From assembly GCA_944392255.1 (NCBI GenBank), contig CALXVY010000001.1, positions 62,001-126,000 of the forward strand: DNA of 64,000 bases, read 5' to 3'. The notes beneath the pieces are model-generated. The model was not told where the DNA came from and ran no database searches. It saw only the letters and a program-made list of their open reading frames with translations. Below are positions 1 through 9,035 of the stretch, piece after piece (position 1 is the stretch's first letter; each line of letters opens with the position of its first letter). This DNA comes from an uncultured Alphaproteobacteria bacterium. GTDB lineage: Bacteria; Pseudomonadota; Alphaproteobacteria; RF32; CAG-239. A program made the translations under genes and the position numbers.

Positions 1-109
1 TAAAATATTTTTTAAGGAGTTGACGGCGATTTTCCATCCATAAACATTCAGTATCGGCAATTACACCATCAAAATCCCAAATTATCAATTTTTTAGAAAA
101 TCTTGTCAT
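1..109 (-). CDS. HAD-family hydrolase, N-terminal fragment
   Basis: The reverse strand from the ATG at 109 reads MTRFSKKLIIWDFDGVIADTE and stays open to the window edge (36 codons). DFDGV(I)AD is motif I of HAD phosphatases of the phosphoglycolate phosphatase/beta-phosphoglucomutase type: the first Asp is the nucleophile and the second the acid/base. Only the N-terminus is present, so substrate cannot be judged. It is divergent from mnmE, with about 200 AT-rich bases between them. Confidence 0.75.
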   Translation of the reverse strand, partial: MTRFSKKLIIWDFDGVIADTECLWMENRRQLLKKYF

Positions 110-208
110 AATACAATTTATCGTAGAAAAAATTGAGTCCGTTAAAAGCCCGTAGAAGCATTTTTAAAATATTCTATGATAGTTTTATTAAAAAAATATA
201 AACCCCCT

Positions 209-251
209 CTCCAAAGTCAAAAAATCGGCTTTTTTTTTGGAGTCGTTTTTT
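209..251. terminator. possible hairpin with T-run
   Basis: CTCCAAA at 209-215 can pair with TTTGGAG at 236-242, the inner A-run and T-run extend the stem, and T6 follows at 246-251. It lies between two divergent genes, so a terminator role there is odd. It could be an attenuator or chance pairing in AT-rich DNA. Confidence 0.25.
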
Positions 252-256
252 AAAAC

Positions 257-285
257 TTGCTTTCATCATACAATCTCGCTATAAA
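257..285 (+). promoter_or_regulatory. sigma70-type promoter of mnmE
   Basis: TTGCTT (257-262) and TATAAA (280-285) are separated by exactly 17 bases. The ATG of mnmE is 23 bases downstream of the -10 box with AAGGAGA at 294-300 as a strong ribosome-binding site. Confidence 0.55.
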
Positions 286-307
286 AACAGCATAAGGAGA
301 TTTAAAA

Positions 308-1651
308 ATGACAAACCAAACCATTTATGCTTTATCCACTGTTTACGGAAAGTCCGGTGTGGCTGTGATTCGCATTTCAGGAACCAAGGCTTTAAAAGCC
401 ATTGAGTTGATGACAAGTATTGATGTAAAGAACATCAAGCCGCGCTATGCTTATTTTTCCAAATTGCATAATTTGGATAAAACCGAGAATTTGGATGAAA
501 GTTTGGTTTTGTATTTCAAAGCACCAAATTCGTTCACCGGAGAAGACATTGTAGAATTTCAAACGCATGGTTCCAAAGCTGTAATTAGCTCAGTAATGAA
601 TTGCTTAAGCCAAATAGATGGTTTTAGAATGGCCGAACCCGGAGAATATTCAAAACGCGCCTTTTATAATGGTAAAATGGATTTAACCGAAGCCGAAGGT
701 TTGGCTGATTTGATAGATTCTGAAACATCAGAGCAACAAAAATACGCCATGAGACAAATGGAAGGTGGGTTAAAGAACTTATATGAAAACTGGCGTGCCG
801 AGTTAGTTAAGATGTTGGCGCACCTAGAAGCATTTATAGATTTTCCCGATGAAGATATTCCCTCCTCTGTTATTGATAATATGAATAACACTGTATTTAA
901 ACTCAAAAACGAGATAAATAGCCACTTGAACAGTGATTCAATTGGCGAGAGATTGCGTGAAGGTTTTAGAGTTGTGATTGTTGGTGCGCCTAATGCTGGA
1001 AAGTCAAGTTTATTAAATGCCATTGTCAAAAGAGATGCCGTAATTGTATCAGATATTGCCGGCACCACCCGAGATGCCATAGATGTTCACTTAGATTTAA
1101 ATGGTTATCCGGTAATGTTTACCGATACGGCAGGATTACGAGAAACAGAAGAAGAAATAGAAAAAATGGGCATTGATATTGCCTATAGCAAAATTCATGA
1201 TGCTGATTTGGTAATTTGTTTGTTTGATGCTTCTGTGGACACTGTTCAAGTGTTTGATAAGATAAAAAATTCATTTAAAAACAAAGCCTTGTTTGCTGCC
1301 AATAAAAGTGATAAATTAACATCAGAACAATGTTCAAAATTAGAAAAGTCAGGTTGTTTGGTTATATCGGCTAAGCAAAAACAAGGCGTTGATAAAGTTT
1401 TACAAGCCATTTCAAAAAATATTGAAGAACGTTTTACTTCTAACTCCAACCTTTTAATCACCAGAAGTCGTTATAGAGAAGCTTTGCAAGATGTTTTGGA
1501 AAATTTGCAGAACTTCGGCTTTAATAAAGAGATTGAATTAACAGCAGAAGATGTTCGCCTTGCTGCGCGCGCTTTGGGTAAAATTACCGGAAGAATAGAA
1601 GTTGACGAGATTTTAGATAAAATCTTTGGTGATTTTTGTATCGGTAAATAA
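308..1651 (+). CDS. mnmE: tRNA modification GTPase MnmE
   Basis: MnmE works with MnmG to install the (carboxymethyl)aminomethyl group on U34 of certain tRNAs. The 447 residues match the family length. They comprise an N-terminal formyl-THF-binding domain, a helical domain split by a G domain, with P-loop GAPNAGKSS at about residue 225, switch I DIAGTTRDAI, DTAGLR and NKSD, and the conserved C-terminal CIGK with the functional Cys. A strong AAGGAGA ribosome-binding site lies 7 bases before the ATG. Its partner mnmG follows after one small gene. Confidence 0.97.
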   Translation: MTNQTIYALSTVYGKSGVAVIRISGTKALKAIELMTSIDVKNIKPRYAYFSKLHNLDKTENLDESLVLYFKAPNSFTGEDIVEFQTHGSKAVISSVMNCLSQIDGFRMAEPGEYSKRAFYNGKMDLTEAEGLADLIDSETSEQQKYAMRQMEGGLKNLYENWRAELVKMLAHLEAFIDFPDEDIPSSVIDNMNNTVFKLKNEINSHLNSDSIGERLREGFRVVIVGAPNAGKSSLLNAIVKRDAVIVSDIAGTTRDAIDVHLDLNGYPVMFTDTAGLRETEEEIEKMGIDIAYSKIHDADLVICLFDASVDTVQVFDKIKNSFKNKALFAANKSDKLTSEQCSKLEKSGCLVISAKQKQGVDKVLQAISKNIEERFTSNSNLLITRSRYREALQDVLENLQNFGFNKEIELTAEDVRLAARALGKITGRIEVDEILDKIFGDFCIGK

Positions 1652-1679
1652 TTGTCATAATTTTTTCATGATTAAAACA

Positions 1680-1721
1680 TTGACGAATAAAATGTTTTGT
1701 CTTATAAAGCAAAAACATTTT
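1680..1721 (+). promoter_or_regulatory. promoter overlapped by 10-bp inverted repeat
   Basis: TTGACG (1680-1685) and TATAAA (1703-1708) have a 17-base spacer, a near-ideal sigma70 promoter. AAAATGTTTT (1689-1698) and AAAACATTTT (1712-1721) form a perfect inverted repeat with arms on either side of the -10 box, the geometry of an operator. It precedes the uncharacterised gene at 1751. AT-rich chance symmetry is possible. Confidence 0.5.
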
Positions 1722-1750
1722 ATATTATTGTTTAACTAAATTTATGTGTT

Positions 1751-2200
1751 ATGGAAAAGGATTTTAACTATTCTGTTTTACTTGGATTAAAAACTTATAC
1801 AGGTTTTATTTTTAATCCTCTGAGATTGTATGAAATTTTTTATGATGAAAATTCTGAGCGAAGAACAGTTACAATAGACACTATATTAGCCACACCGGTG
1901 TTTGCTGATTTTGTAAAAAAAGCAAAACCATTAGGAAATGGATTTTTTCAGGCAAATGCTTTTAAACATATTTATCAATTAGACTTTGATCAGAAACGTA
2001 TTTTAGTTTTACTGAAAGAGCTTTTTATAGCTATCGTAGAAGATTTTGAAAAGTCTTATAATGAAAACGATCCCTATTATAGTTACGTCTATGCAACACT
2101 GATACTTTCAATTATTTTGGCAATGCCGGCATATTTTGAAGATGCCTTGATTTTCAAATTTGTGCATTTTTGCCGAAGAAATTTCATATTGCATATCTGA
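1751..2200 (+). CDS. hypothetical protein, 149 aa
   Basis: I do not recognise a family. The protein is rich in aromatic residues, has no signal peptide, and carries one hydrophobic stretch at about residues 111-125 (a run starting YVYATLILSI) that could be a membrane segment. It has its own promoter with a flanking inverted repeat and its own terminator at 2217-2248, so it is an independent single-gene unit between mnmE and mnmG. Its base composition is like its neighbours. No clear ribosome-binding site precedes the ATG (tttatgtgtt), which weakens the start call. Confidence 0.7.
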   Translation: MEKDFNYSVLLGLKTYTGFIFNPLRLYEIFYDENSERRTVTIDTILATPVFADFVKKAKPLGNGFFQANAFKHIYQLDFDQKRILVLLKELFIAIVEDFEKSYNENDPYYSYVYATLILSIILAMPAYFEDALIFKFVHFCRRNFILHI

Positions 2201-2216
2201 AAATTAAAATTCTTAA

Positions 2217-2248
2217 TAAAAGACCGTTTCCAAACGGTCTTTTTTTTA
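2217..2248 (+). terminator. intrinsic terminator
   Basis: AGACCGTTT (2221-2229) and AAACGGTCT (2232-2240) form a stem preceded by A-run and followed by T8. It ends the 1751-2200 gene before mnmG. Confidence 0.85.
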
Positions 2249-2327
2249 TGGCTTTTATTGATTTATAATTTTTTTTGATTATAATGCCGGCAAGAATCAA
2301 ATAAAATTTTTTAAGGCCTTATAAATA

Positions 2328-4175
2328 ATGAATAAAATTTATGATGTAATTGTAGTCGGCGGAGGACATGCCGGCTGTGAAGCTTGTGCTGCGGCCGCCA
2401 GAACCGGAGCCAAAACTGCTTTAATAACTCACCATATAGATACAATTGGAGCCATGTCTTGCAATCCGGCTATTGGCGGTTTGGGTAAAGGGCATTTAGT
2501 TAGAGAGATTGATGCGCTAGATGGCCTGATGGGACGAGTTATTGATAAAGGTGGCATTCAGTTCCGTATGCTTAACGCTTCCAAAGGTCCGGCAGTGAGG
2601 GGTCCACGCGCGCAAGCAGATAGAGAATTATATAAAAAATATATGCTTGAGGCTTTAAGAGAACAAGATAATTTGGATATTATTGAAGCAGCTGTCGAAG
2701 GTCTGATAATCAAAGACAACCAAGTTGAAGGTGTTATTTTGGCAACAGGTGAAGAAATAAAAGCCAAAGCTACAGTTTTAACTTCAGGAACATTTTTAAA
2801 TGGTGTAATGTTTGTTGGCCATGAAGCTACGATAGGTGGTCGTATTGGTGAAGAAAGTTGCACAGGTATAACACCGTATTTAAAGCAATTAGGCTTAAAA
2901 GTAGGCCGCTTGAAAACCGGAACCCCTGCCCGTTTGAACGGTAAAACCATTCATTGGGAAAAGTTGGCTACACAAGATGGAGATAATCCTCCAGTTCCAT
3001 TTTCTTATCTAACAGATAAGATTACCAATCCGCAGATTCAATGTTATGTCACTCATACCAATGAAAGAACACACAAAATAATTCGCGATAATTTTGATAA
3101 ATGTGCTTTGTTTTCAGGGTTAATTACCGGCATTGGTCCGAGATATTGTCCAAGTATTGAAGACAAGTTAGTGAAGTTTGCGGATAGAACCAGCCACCAA
3201 ATTTTTTTGGAACCGGAAGGTTTGAATACGGATGTTGTTTATCCAAACGGCATTTCAACCTCTTTGCCGGCTGATGTTCAAGATGCTTTCATTCATACTA
3301 TGGAAGGCTTGGAAGATGTTGAAATTTTGCGTTATGCTTATGCCATTGAATATGACTATGTTGATCCGCAAGAATTGGATAACAAGTTGGCTGTTAAAAA
3401 AGTTCCAGGATTATTCTTGGCCGGACAAATTAATGGTACCACAGGATATGAAGAAGCCGGTGCGCAAGGTTTGGTTGCCGGTGTTAATGCTGCATTATAT
3501 GCCGAGGGTAAAGGTCGAGAATTTGTTGTTGATAGAAGTGAAGCCTATATTGGTGTAATGATTGATGATTTAATCACCAAAGGTGTTGATGAACCGTATC
3601 GTATGTTCACTTCTCGTTCAGAATATCGTTTGTTCCTGCGTGCTGATAATGCCGATCGCCGTTTGACTGAAAAAGGACATGATATTGGCTGTGTTGGTGA
3701 ATATAGATACAGTGTATTTAAAGCTAAAAAAGAGCAAATTGAGCATTATTCTGAACTTTGCCATACTTTACAAACAACCTATAAAGAAATTGATGCTTTG
3801 GGGTTGAATGTCAAAAGAGATGGCACCAAGAGAACGCCTTTTAATTTGATGAGTTATGAAGACGTTTCACGTGAAACAATCAATAAACTTTTTCCTGAAT
3901 TGGTTGATATGCCGGATGTTGTTTATGAAGCCATTGAAATTGAGGCGCGCTATTCAGGTTATATCAAACGTCAAATGGCAGATATTGAAGTTTTCAAAAA
4001 AGACGAGAACCTCAAATTGAAAGAAGACATTGATTATAGCAAAATTGGCGGTCTGTCTCGAGAAATGGTAGCCAAGTTGAGCAAAGTCAAACCATCAACC
4101 ATTGGTGAAGCCTCACGTATCCCAGGGGTGACCCCTGCAGCAATTACAGCTATTTTAGGATACGTCAAGAAATAA
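2328..4175 (+). CDS. mnmG: tRNA uridine-5-carboxymethylaminomethyl modification enzyme MnmG
   Basis: This is the FAD-dependent partner of MnmE in U34 modification. The 615 residues match the family. The N-terminus carries the Rossmann dinucleotide motif [11 protein letters not shown], followed by the characteristic [14 protein letters not shown] and [15 protein letters not shown] segments and a C-terminal helical domain that binds MnmE. Near the C-terminus the residues VSRET (about 514-518) are encoded by a parS-like palindrome. A terminator follows at 4189. Confidence 0.97.
   Translation: MNKIYDVIVVGGGHAGCEACAAAARTGAKTALITHHIDTIGAMSCNPAIGGLGKGHLVREIDALDGLMGRVIDKGGIQFRMLNASKGPAVRGPRAQADRELYKKYMLEALREQDNLDIIEAAVEGLIIKDNQVEGVILATGEEIKAKATVLTSGTFLNGVMFVGHEATIGGRIGEESCTGITPYLKQLGLKVGRLKTGTPARLNGKTIHWEKLATQDGDNPPVPFSYLTDKITNPQIQCYVTHTNERTHKIIRDNFDKCALFSGLITGIGPRYCPSIEDKLVKFADRTSHQIFLEPEGLNTDVVYPNGISTSLPADVQDAFIHTMEGLEDVEILRYAYAIEYDYVDPQELDNKLAVKKVPGLFLAGQINGTTGYEEAGAQGLVAGVNAALYAEGKGREFVVDRSEAYIGVMIDDLITKGVDEPYRMFTSRSEYRLFLRADNADRRLTEKGHDIGCVGEYRYSVFKAKKEQIEHYSELCHTLQTTYKEIDALGLNVKRDGTKRTPFNLMSYEDVSRETINKLFPELVDMPDVVYEAIEIEARYSGYIKRQMADIEVFKKDENLKLKEDIDYSKIGGLSREMVAKLSKVKPSTIGEASRIPGVTPAAITAILGYVKK
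3863..3878. other. parS-like centromere site within mnmG
   Basis: GTTTCACGTGAAAC is a perfect 14-base palindrome at 3864-3877. With flanks it matches the parS consensus TGTTTCACGTGAAACA at 15 of 16 positions (C for the first T). ParB of this locus (8046-9035) is the expected binder. Confidence 0.85.
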
Positions 4176-4188
4176 AATTATAAATTCG

Positions 4189-4216
4189 GAGCGGAAAACA
4201 ATTCCGCTCTTTTTTA
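4189..4216 (+). terminator. intrinsic terminator after mnmG
   Basis: GAGCGGAA (4189-4196) pairs with TTCCGCTC (4202-4209) around a 5-base loop, followed by T6. Confidence 0.9.
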
Positions 4217-4282
4217 TTATAATTTACCAAAAATTAAAGAGCAGACTTTATAATAAACATATTCTATATTATGGAGTCTGCA

Positions 4283-5701
4283 ATGAGTGAAAATTTCTTT
4301 ATTCCTGATAGTCTGATAATTAATGGCGGTAATCCGATATCTGGAGATATCAAAATAAGTGGTGCTAAGAACTCAATTTTAGGTTTGATGGCCGCAGCAT
4401 TATTGACAGATGATGTTGTAACATTACGCAATGTCCCCTATATAACCGATGTTTTGGAAATGGGGCACATTATGCGTGATATTGGCGTAGATGTAGAGTT
4501 TAATCCTCAAAAAAGAATATTAAAATTGCATGCCGCAAAAATTGTTAAAAATGAAATTTCTCATCAAGCAGCACATTTCAGAGCAAGTTATTATCTTTGG
4601 GGATCATTGTTGGCGCGTTTTTGCCGTACTAAAGAATTTGATAGCCTGAAAGTTTGTCTTCCCGGAGGATGTTCTTTTGGCGGAAAAAGACCGACGGATT
4701 TTCATGAAGAATTGATTAAAACTGTTTTTGGTGCAACAATCAGTCTTGAAACCAGAGAAAATGAAAAATATTCATATTTAAATTTTCAGCTTCCTAAAAA
4801 TGAAAATCCTGATTTATGTCCGGTTTATACAACATTCAAAGCTTCTCACGGAGCAACATTTCACTGGTTATTGTCAGTGGCTGGTTCCGATAACTGCAAA
4901 ATGATGTATAATGCATCTTTAGAGCCGGAAGTTTCCAATCTGATAGCTATGTTGCAAAAAATGGGCTTAGGCTTAATCGGAAGCGAAAGAACAGGTATTA
5001 TTTATGATGGAAAAAACAGAAAGTTGCTTAAAGGGGTTGATTTTGAGGTGATTCCAGACAGGTTAGAAGCCGCAACCTATGCATTACTCACATTATCAAC
5101 GCGCGGAGCTGTAGAACTTGATGGCATCAAATTAGAACATTGTTCTCCATGGTTGGGACAATTGGAGCGCATGTTTTCGCGCGGGATATATTATTCGACA
5201 GATAAGAAAAAAGTTTATTTAGATTTTAGAAAAATAAAACCATATGACGGTTTTATCATGCAAGTCACCCCCTTCCCCGGATTTGAAACAGATTTACATC
5301 AAATTTGGACACCTGTTTTAGCTCAAGCAAAAACAGAATCAATTATCTCAGATTTAATCTGGGCTGGAAGATCTGCACATCTTAAACAAATGGAAAATTT
5401 TGGCTTACGAAGCAAATTTTATCAGTTTGATGTTAATAGCGGGCAGCAAGGAAGTATAAAAAACTTATATATAAACATTGAACCATCAGAATTGCATGCA
5501 GCAGAAGCAGAAGGCACAGATTTAAGGGGGACAATGGCAACAATAATGTTGGCAGCAACGGTAAGCGGAAAAAGTAAAATAAATAATCCGAGTTTTGCAT
5601 TGAGAGGGTATCCAAACCTGCTTAAAAATCTACAAGACTTAGATGTAGACATTCAATCATCAAAAGAAGGAAGAGAAATTCAAGCATTACCGGAGATTTA
5701 A
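4283..5701 (+). CDS. MurA-family enolpyruvyl transferase paralogue
   Basis: The protein aligns by eye along the whole length of UDP-GlcNAc enolpyruvyl transferase. It has SGAKNS near the N-terminus (the Lys-Asn substrate pair), RAS in a helix, the loop Cys in LPGGCSFGGKRPTDFH (the fosfomycin-target Cys; one extra residue compared with E. coli GCTIGARP), the catalytic Asp in GFETDLHQ, and DLRG near the C-terminus. Overall it is divergent (for example HQIWTPVLAQ replaces the usual QAQF), so it may not be the housekeeping MurA. I chose ATG 4283 over the in-frame ATG 4271 because GGAG lies 6 bases before 4283, giving 472 aa. The next gene starts directly after its stop codon, so the two are translationally coupled. 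Confidence 0.85.
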   Translation: MSENFFIPDSLIINGGNPISGDIKISGAKNSILGLMAAALLTDDVVTLRNVPYITDVLEMGHIMRDIGVDVEFNPQKRILKLHAAKIVKNEISHQAAHFRASYYLWGSLLARFCRTKEFDSLKVCLPGGCSFGGKRPTDFHEELIKTVFGATISLETRENEKYSYLNFQLPKNENPDLCPVYTTFKASHGATFHWLLSVAGSDNCKMMYNASLEPEVSNLIAMLQKMGLGLIGSERTGIIYDGKNRKLLKGVDFEVIPDRLEAATYALLTLSTRGAVELDGIKLEHCSPWLGQLERMFSRGIYYSTDKKKVYLDFRKIKPYDGFIMQVTPFPGFETDLHQIWTPVLAQAKTESIISDLIWAGRSAHLKQMENFGLRSKFYQFDVNSGQQGSIKNLYINIEPSELHAAEAEGTDLRGTMATIMLAATVSGKSKINNPSFALRGYPNLLKNLQDLDVDIQSSKEGREIQALPEI

Positions 5702-6526
5702 ATGCAGAAATTTACTTTACACAGTCATACGCATGCTCTTAATTGTTTTGACGGCAGAAACACTGCAGAAGAAATGATAAGCAGAGCAGAAGAGCTTGGG
5801 TTTGAAGCAATAGGAATTTCTAATCATTTTTGCTATCATCCGAATATGATTCTTTGTAGTCCGATGTTTTTTAATGATGAAAGCAAAGTATTAGATGCAC
5901 ATTTACGAATAATAGATGAAGTCAGGTCTGCTGCGCAAGGTCACAAAATCAAAGTTTATGTTGGTGCTGAAGTAGATTTCTTTCCTTCTGCAAAATGGAG
6001 AAATACTTTTGAACGTTTAATGAAAAGACTTGATTTTGATTATTTGATTGGTTCAAATCACTACATTCGCACAGCAGATGAATCTCAAATATATAACATT
6101 TATCACTTAGATTGCTTACCCCCTAACCTCTCGGCAGAAGATTTCAAAGAGTTGGTACAGCAACATTGGAATAATGTTGTTTATACGGTAGAGAGTGGAT
6201 ATTTTAATTTTCTGGCTCATCCAGATTATTGTGTTGTAAAAATTCCCGATGTTCCGGAATTTGAAGAGAATCGTTGGAAGATTGTAGAGGCACTGGATAA
6301 AACAAAAATGCCATTTGAAGTCAACACGAGTGGATATAATCGCATTGATATGCAACACCCATGTGATTGGATGTTGCAAGAATTATGCAAAAGAGAAGTG
6401 CCTACAATTATCAGTGACGATGCTCATTCAACCGAAATGTTAGGACAACACTTTGAAAGAGCCGAAAACCTACTTAAAAAATTAAAATGCAAAAAACGTT
6501 TGAGTTTAGATTTTCTTCAGAAGTAG
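5702..6526 (+). CDS. PHP-domain phosphatase, HisJ (histidinol-phosphatase) type
   Basis: The N-terminus TLHSHTHAL with FDGRNTAEEMI, then GISNHF, GAEVDFFP, the segment FNFLAHPDY, and SDDAHS near the C-terminus are the metal-binding motifs of polymerase-and-histidinol-phosphatase (PHP) hydrolases, and 274 residues fits HisJ-type enzymes. The reaction expected is phosphate-ester hydrolysis; histidinol phosphate is one possible substrate, but no his genes are nearby. The ATG follows the stop codon of the MurA paralogue without a gap, so the two products probably act in one pathway. Confidence 0.85.
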   Translation: MQKFTLHSHTHALNCFDGRNTAEEMISRAEELGFEAIGISNHFCYHPNMILCSPMFFNDESKVLDAHLRIIDEVRSAAQGHKIKVYVGAEVDFFPSAKWRNTFERLMKRLDFDYLIGSNHYIRTADESQIYNIYHLDCLPPNLSAEDFKELVQQHWNNVVYTVESGYFNFLAHPDYCVVKIPDVPEFEENRWKIVEALDKTKMPFEVNTSGYNRIDMQHPCDWMLQELCKREVPTIISDDAHSTEMLGQHFERAENLLKKLKCKKRLSLDFLQK

Positions 6527-6645
6527 ATTCAATAAATATGGTTTAAGTTGTTGTTTTTAGATTCTTTTCTTTTGATTTTAAAAATTGTGTTTATAACTCC
6601 ATTTTTTATATTTTAAATTTTGCTAAAAAAATCTATAAATATTTT

Positions 6646-7272
6646 ATGCAAAATTTTATGGAAAAATATAATGTTTCACGTGAAACATTTGAACTATTAA
6701 AAGCTTACGAAACAAGTTTGTTTGAGTGGCAAGAAAAGTTCAATTTGGTCAGCAACTCTTCACTAGCAGATTGCTGGAATCGTCATTTTGTTGATTCTGC
6801 TCAGTTGTTTAAGTTCATTCCCAAAGAAGCAAAAACACTGCTTGATTTTGGCTCTGGAGCTGGCTTTCCAGCAATGGTGCTCGCTATAATGGCAAAAGAA
6901 AAAACACCGTATTTAAAAGTAAGTTTAGTTGAAAGTATTGCTAAAAAAACACTGTATTTAAACGAAGTTAAAAAAATCTGCAATTTAAATGTTGAAATAT
7001 TAAATCAAAGAATCGAATCTTTGCCCAAAAAGAAAGTAGATGTCATTACCTCAAGAGCTATGGCATCGTTAAAAGAGTTATTGAAATATACTCAATCATT
7101 TTGTTCAGAAAAAACAGTTTGCATTTTTCCCAAAGGAAAAAAATATGCTGAAGAAATCGAAGAGGCCAAAAAAGACTGGAATTTTGACTGTCAGGTTTTT
7201 GACAGTGAAACCAGCGATGAAGGAAAAATTTTAGTTATCAAATATATATCGAAGAAAAAAGGAGGTAAATAA
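6646..7272 (+). CDS. rsmG: 16S rRNA (guanine527-N7) methyltransferase RsmG
   Basis: RsmG methylates G527 of 16S rRNA with SAM. The SAM-binding glycine motif LLDFGSGAGFPAMVLA is at about residues 65-80 and the 208-residue length is typical. The N-terminal NVSRETF is encoded by a perfect parS. An alternative start at 6658 is possible; neither ATG has a clear ribosome-binding site. A GGAGG near its end (7261-7265) serves parA, whose ATG abuts the stop. Confidence 0.95.
   Translation: MQNFMEKYNVSRETFELLKAYETSLFEWQEKFNLVSNSSLADCWNRHFVDSAQLFKFIPKEAKTLLDFGSGAGFPAMVLAIMAKEKTPYLKVSLVESIAKKTLYLNEVKKICNLNVEILNQRIESLPKKKVDVITSRAMASLKELLKYTQSFCSEKTVCIFPKGKKYAEEIEEAKKDWNFDCQVFDSETSDEGKILVIKYISKKKGGK
6672..6687. 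other. parS centromere site (perfect consensus)
   Basis: TGTTTCACGTGAAACA is the exact 16-base parS consensus; the symmetry extends to 18 bases (6671-6688). It lies in the start of rsmG, about 600 bp before parA. ParB binds parS, spreads as a CTP-dependent clamp and loads SMC; this is established for the family. Confidence 0.97.
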
Positions 7273-8052
7273 ATGCCAAGAGTTATTGCAATTGCCAATC
7301 GCAAAGGCGGCGTCGGAAAAACCACAACCACGGTTAATGTTGCTACTGCAATGGCAGCAGCCGGTAAAAAAGTTTTGGTTATTGATTTGGATCCGCAAGG
7401 CAACGCTTCCACCTCAATGGGTGTAAATAAACGTGGACGCATGTCTTCTTCATATGAAGTTTTGATTGGTGAAGCAAAATTATCAGAAGCAATTGTTTGG
7501 ACAGAGATTCCAAACTTTTCAATTGTACCCTCCTCACCTGATTTGGCTGGTGCCGAAATTGAATTGGTTGATGTTGATAAAAGAGAATTTCGTTTGAAAA
7601 ATGCTATTGCCGAACAAGCCATCAACTACGATTATATCTTGATTGACAGTCCTCCTTCTTTGAGTTTGATAACAATTAATGCTTTGGTTGCCGCCAATGC
7701 GGTTATTGTACCTTTGCAATGCGAATTTTTAGCCTTGGAAGGAATTACGGATTTAATTCGCAATATTAATCAAATCAAAAAAATCTTTAATCCGGATTTG
7801 GAATTGCAAGGTGTTGTTTTGACAATGTATGACAAAAGAAACAACTTGTCGCAACAAGTTGAAGACGATGTCAGACATTTCTTTGGTAAAAAAGTATATC
7901 AAACCGTTATTCCGAGAAATGTACGTATTTCGGAAGCTCCGTCACATGGCAAGCCTGTGCTGATTTACGATTTTAAATGTCCGGGGGCACAAGCATATAT
8001 AAGTTTAACCGGTGAAGTTTTGAAAAGAGAAAAGGAATTATTGGCATGTTAG
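7273..8052 (+). CDS. parA: chromosome-partitioning ATPase ParA (Soj)
   Basis: This ATPase binds DNA non-specifically in its ATP-dimer form and moves ParB-parS complexes. The deviant Walker A KGGVGKTTT is at residues 11-19, followed by VIDLDPQGNAS and IDSPPSLS. The 259 residues are typical of chromosomal ParA without an N-terminal DNA-binding extension. The GGAGG at 7261-7265 gives a strong ribosome-binding site. Its 3' end overlaps parB by 7 bases. Confidence 0.97.
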   Translation: MPRVIAIANRKGGVGKTTTTVNVATAMAAAGKKVLVIDLDPQGNASTSMGVNKRGRMSSSYEVLIGEAKLSEAIVWTEIPNFSIVPSSPDLAGAEIELVDVDKREFRLKNAIAEQAINYDYILIDSPPSLSLITINALVAANAVIVPLQCEFLALEGITDLIRNINQIKKIFNPDLELQGVVLTMYDKRNNLSQQVEDDVRHFFGKKVYQTVIPRNVRISEAPSHGKPVLIYDFKCPGAQAYISLTGEVLKREKELLAC

Positions 8053-9035
8053 AAGATAATAAGAAAAAAAGTTTAGGTCGCGGTTTAGGTGCTTTGCTCG
8101 GCGGAGATGATGTCGATTTAGATGTGTTGATGGAAATGCCGGTAGAAAAACATCAAAGCGAAAACGTGCAAAATCGTAGCGTAAATACCATAAATATAAA
8201 TGATTTGCATGCCGGAAAATATCAGCCTCGTACAGAGTTTGATAAAGAAGCATTAGATGCTTTAGTTGAATCTATTAAAGAAAAAGGCGTATTACAGCCA
8301 CTTCTTGTTAGAAAACAAGGTGACAAATATGAGATAATTGCCGGTGAACGTCGTTGGAGAGCTGCAAAAGAAGCAGGATTAAAAGAAGTTCCGGTTATTG
8401 TTAAAGACTTTTCGGATCAAGAGGCCTTGGAAGTAGCTTTAGTTGAAAATTTGCTACGTGAAAATTTGAGTGCGATAGAAGAGGCCGAAGGTTTACAAAG
8501 ATTGATAACGGAGTTTTCTCATACACAAGAAGCGTTATCTCAAATTGTTGGAAAATCAAGAAGTCATATTGCCAATACGTTAAGACTTTTGAATTTACCG
8601 CAAGAAATCCAGAATATGGTAAAAGAAGGCAAGCTTTCAGCCGGACACGCCAGAGCATTGGTTGGTTTGGATAACGCAGTTGAGTTGGCAAAACAAATCA
8701 TCTCCAAAGATTTAAATGTTAGACAGGTTGAAGAATTGGTTGCCAAACAAAAAGAACCCAAAAAAGAAAAAGTCTCTGTTCAAAAAGACCAAGATTTAAC
8801 GGATATTGAAAATGATTTGAATAAAGAATTGGGTTTGAGAATAAAAATTACGCCAAGCAAGCAAGGTGGAGGTAAAGTTGTTTTACAATATGCCTCACCT
8901 GCCGAGTTGGATATGATTATAGATATTCTGGATAGAAGTAAAAAACAAACACAAAATCAAGCTTCGAACACTGTATTTAAATCGGAGCCAGTACAACAAA
9001 ACAATGAAAAATTTACAATAAAAGTCGTTGATTAA
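8046..9035 (+). CDS. parB: chromosome-partitioning protein ParB
   Basis: ParB is the parS-binding CTPase. Visible segments are the N-terminal GRGLGALLGG (ParA-stimulating region), IAGERRWRAAKEAG (CTP/GERR motif, about residues 99-112), a helix-turn-helix around SQIVGKSRSHIANTLRLL, and a C-terminal dimerisation segment. It starts inside the parA stop region and ends in TAATG, which starts the following membrane-protein gene, so the whole set is one operon. Confidence 0.97.
   Translation: MLEDNKKKSLGRGLGALLGGDDVDLDVLMEMPVEKHQSENVQNRSVNTININDLHAGKYQPRTEFDKEALDALVESIKEKGVLQPLLVRKQGDKYEIIAGERRWRAAKEAGLKEVPVIVKDFSDQEALEVALVENLLRENLSAIEEAEGLQRLITEFSHTQEALSQIVGKSRSHIANTLRLLNLPQEIQNMVKEGKLSAGHARALVGLDNAVELAKQIISKDLNVRQVEELVAKQKEPKKEKVSVQKDQDLTDIENDLNKELGLRIKITPSKQGGGKVVLQYASPAELDMIIDILDRSKKQTQNQASNTVFKSEPVQQNNEKFTIKVVD

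Larger units (their letters stand above)
888..8981 (+). repeat. dispersed 14-base word ACACYGTATTTAAA
   Basis: Exact copies of ACAC(C/T)GTATTTAAA occur at 888-901, 2871-2884, 6904-6917, 6949-6962 and 8968-8981, with a sixth at 35695-35708 in polA. A two-mismatch variant lies at 3709-3722. All are on the + strand; no reverse-complement copy was found by eye. They sit inside coding sequence in different reading frames (TVFK in some, TPYLK or TLYLN in others), so protein conservation does not explain them. Confidence 0.7.
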
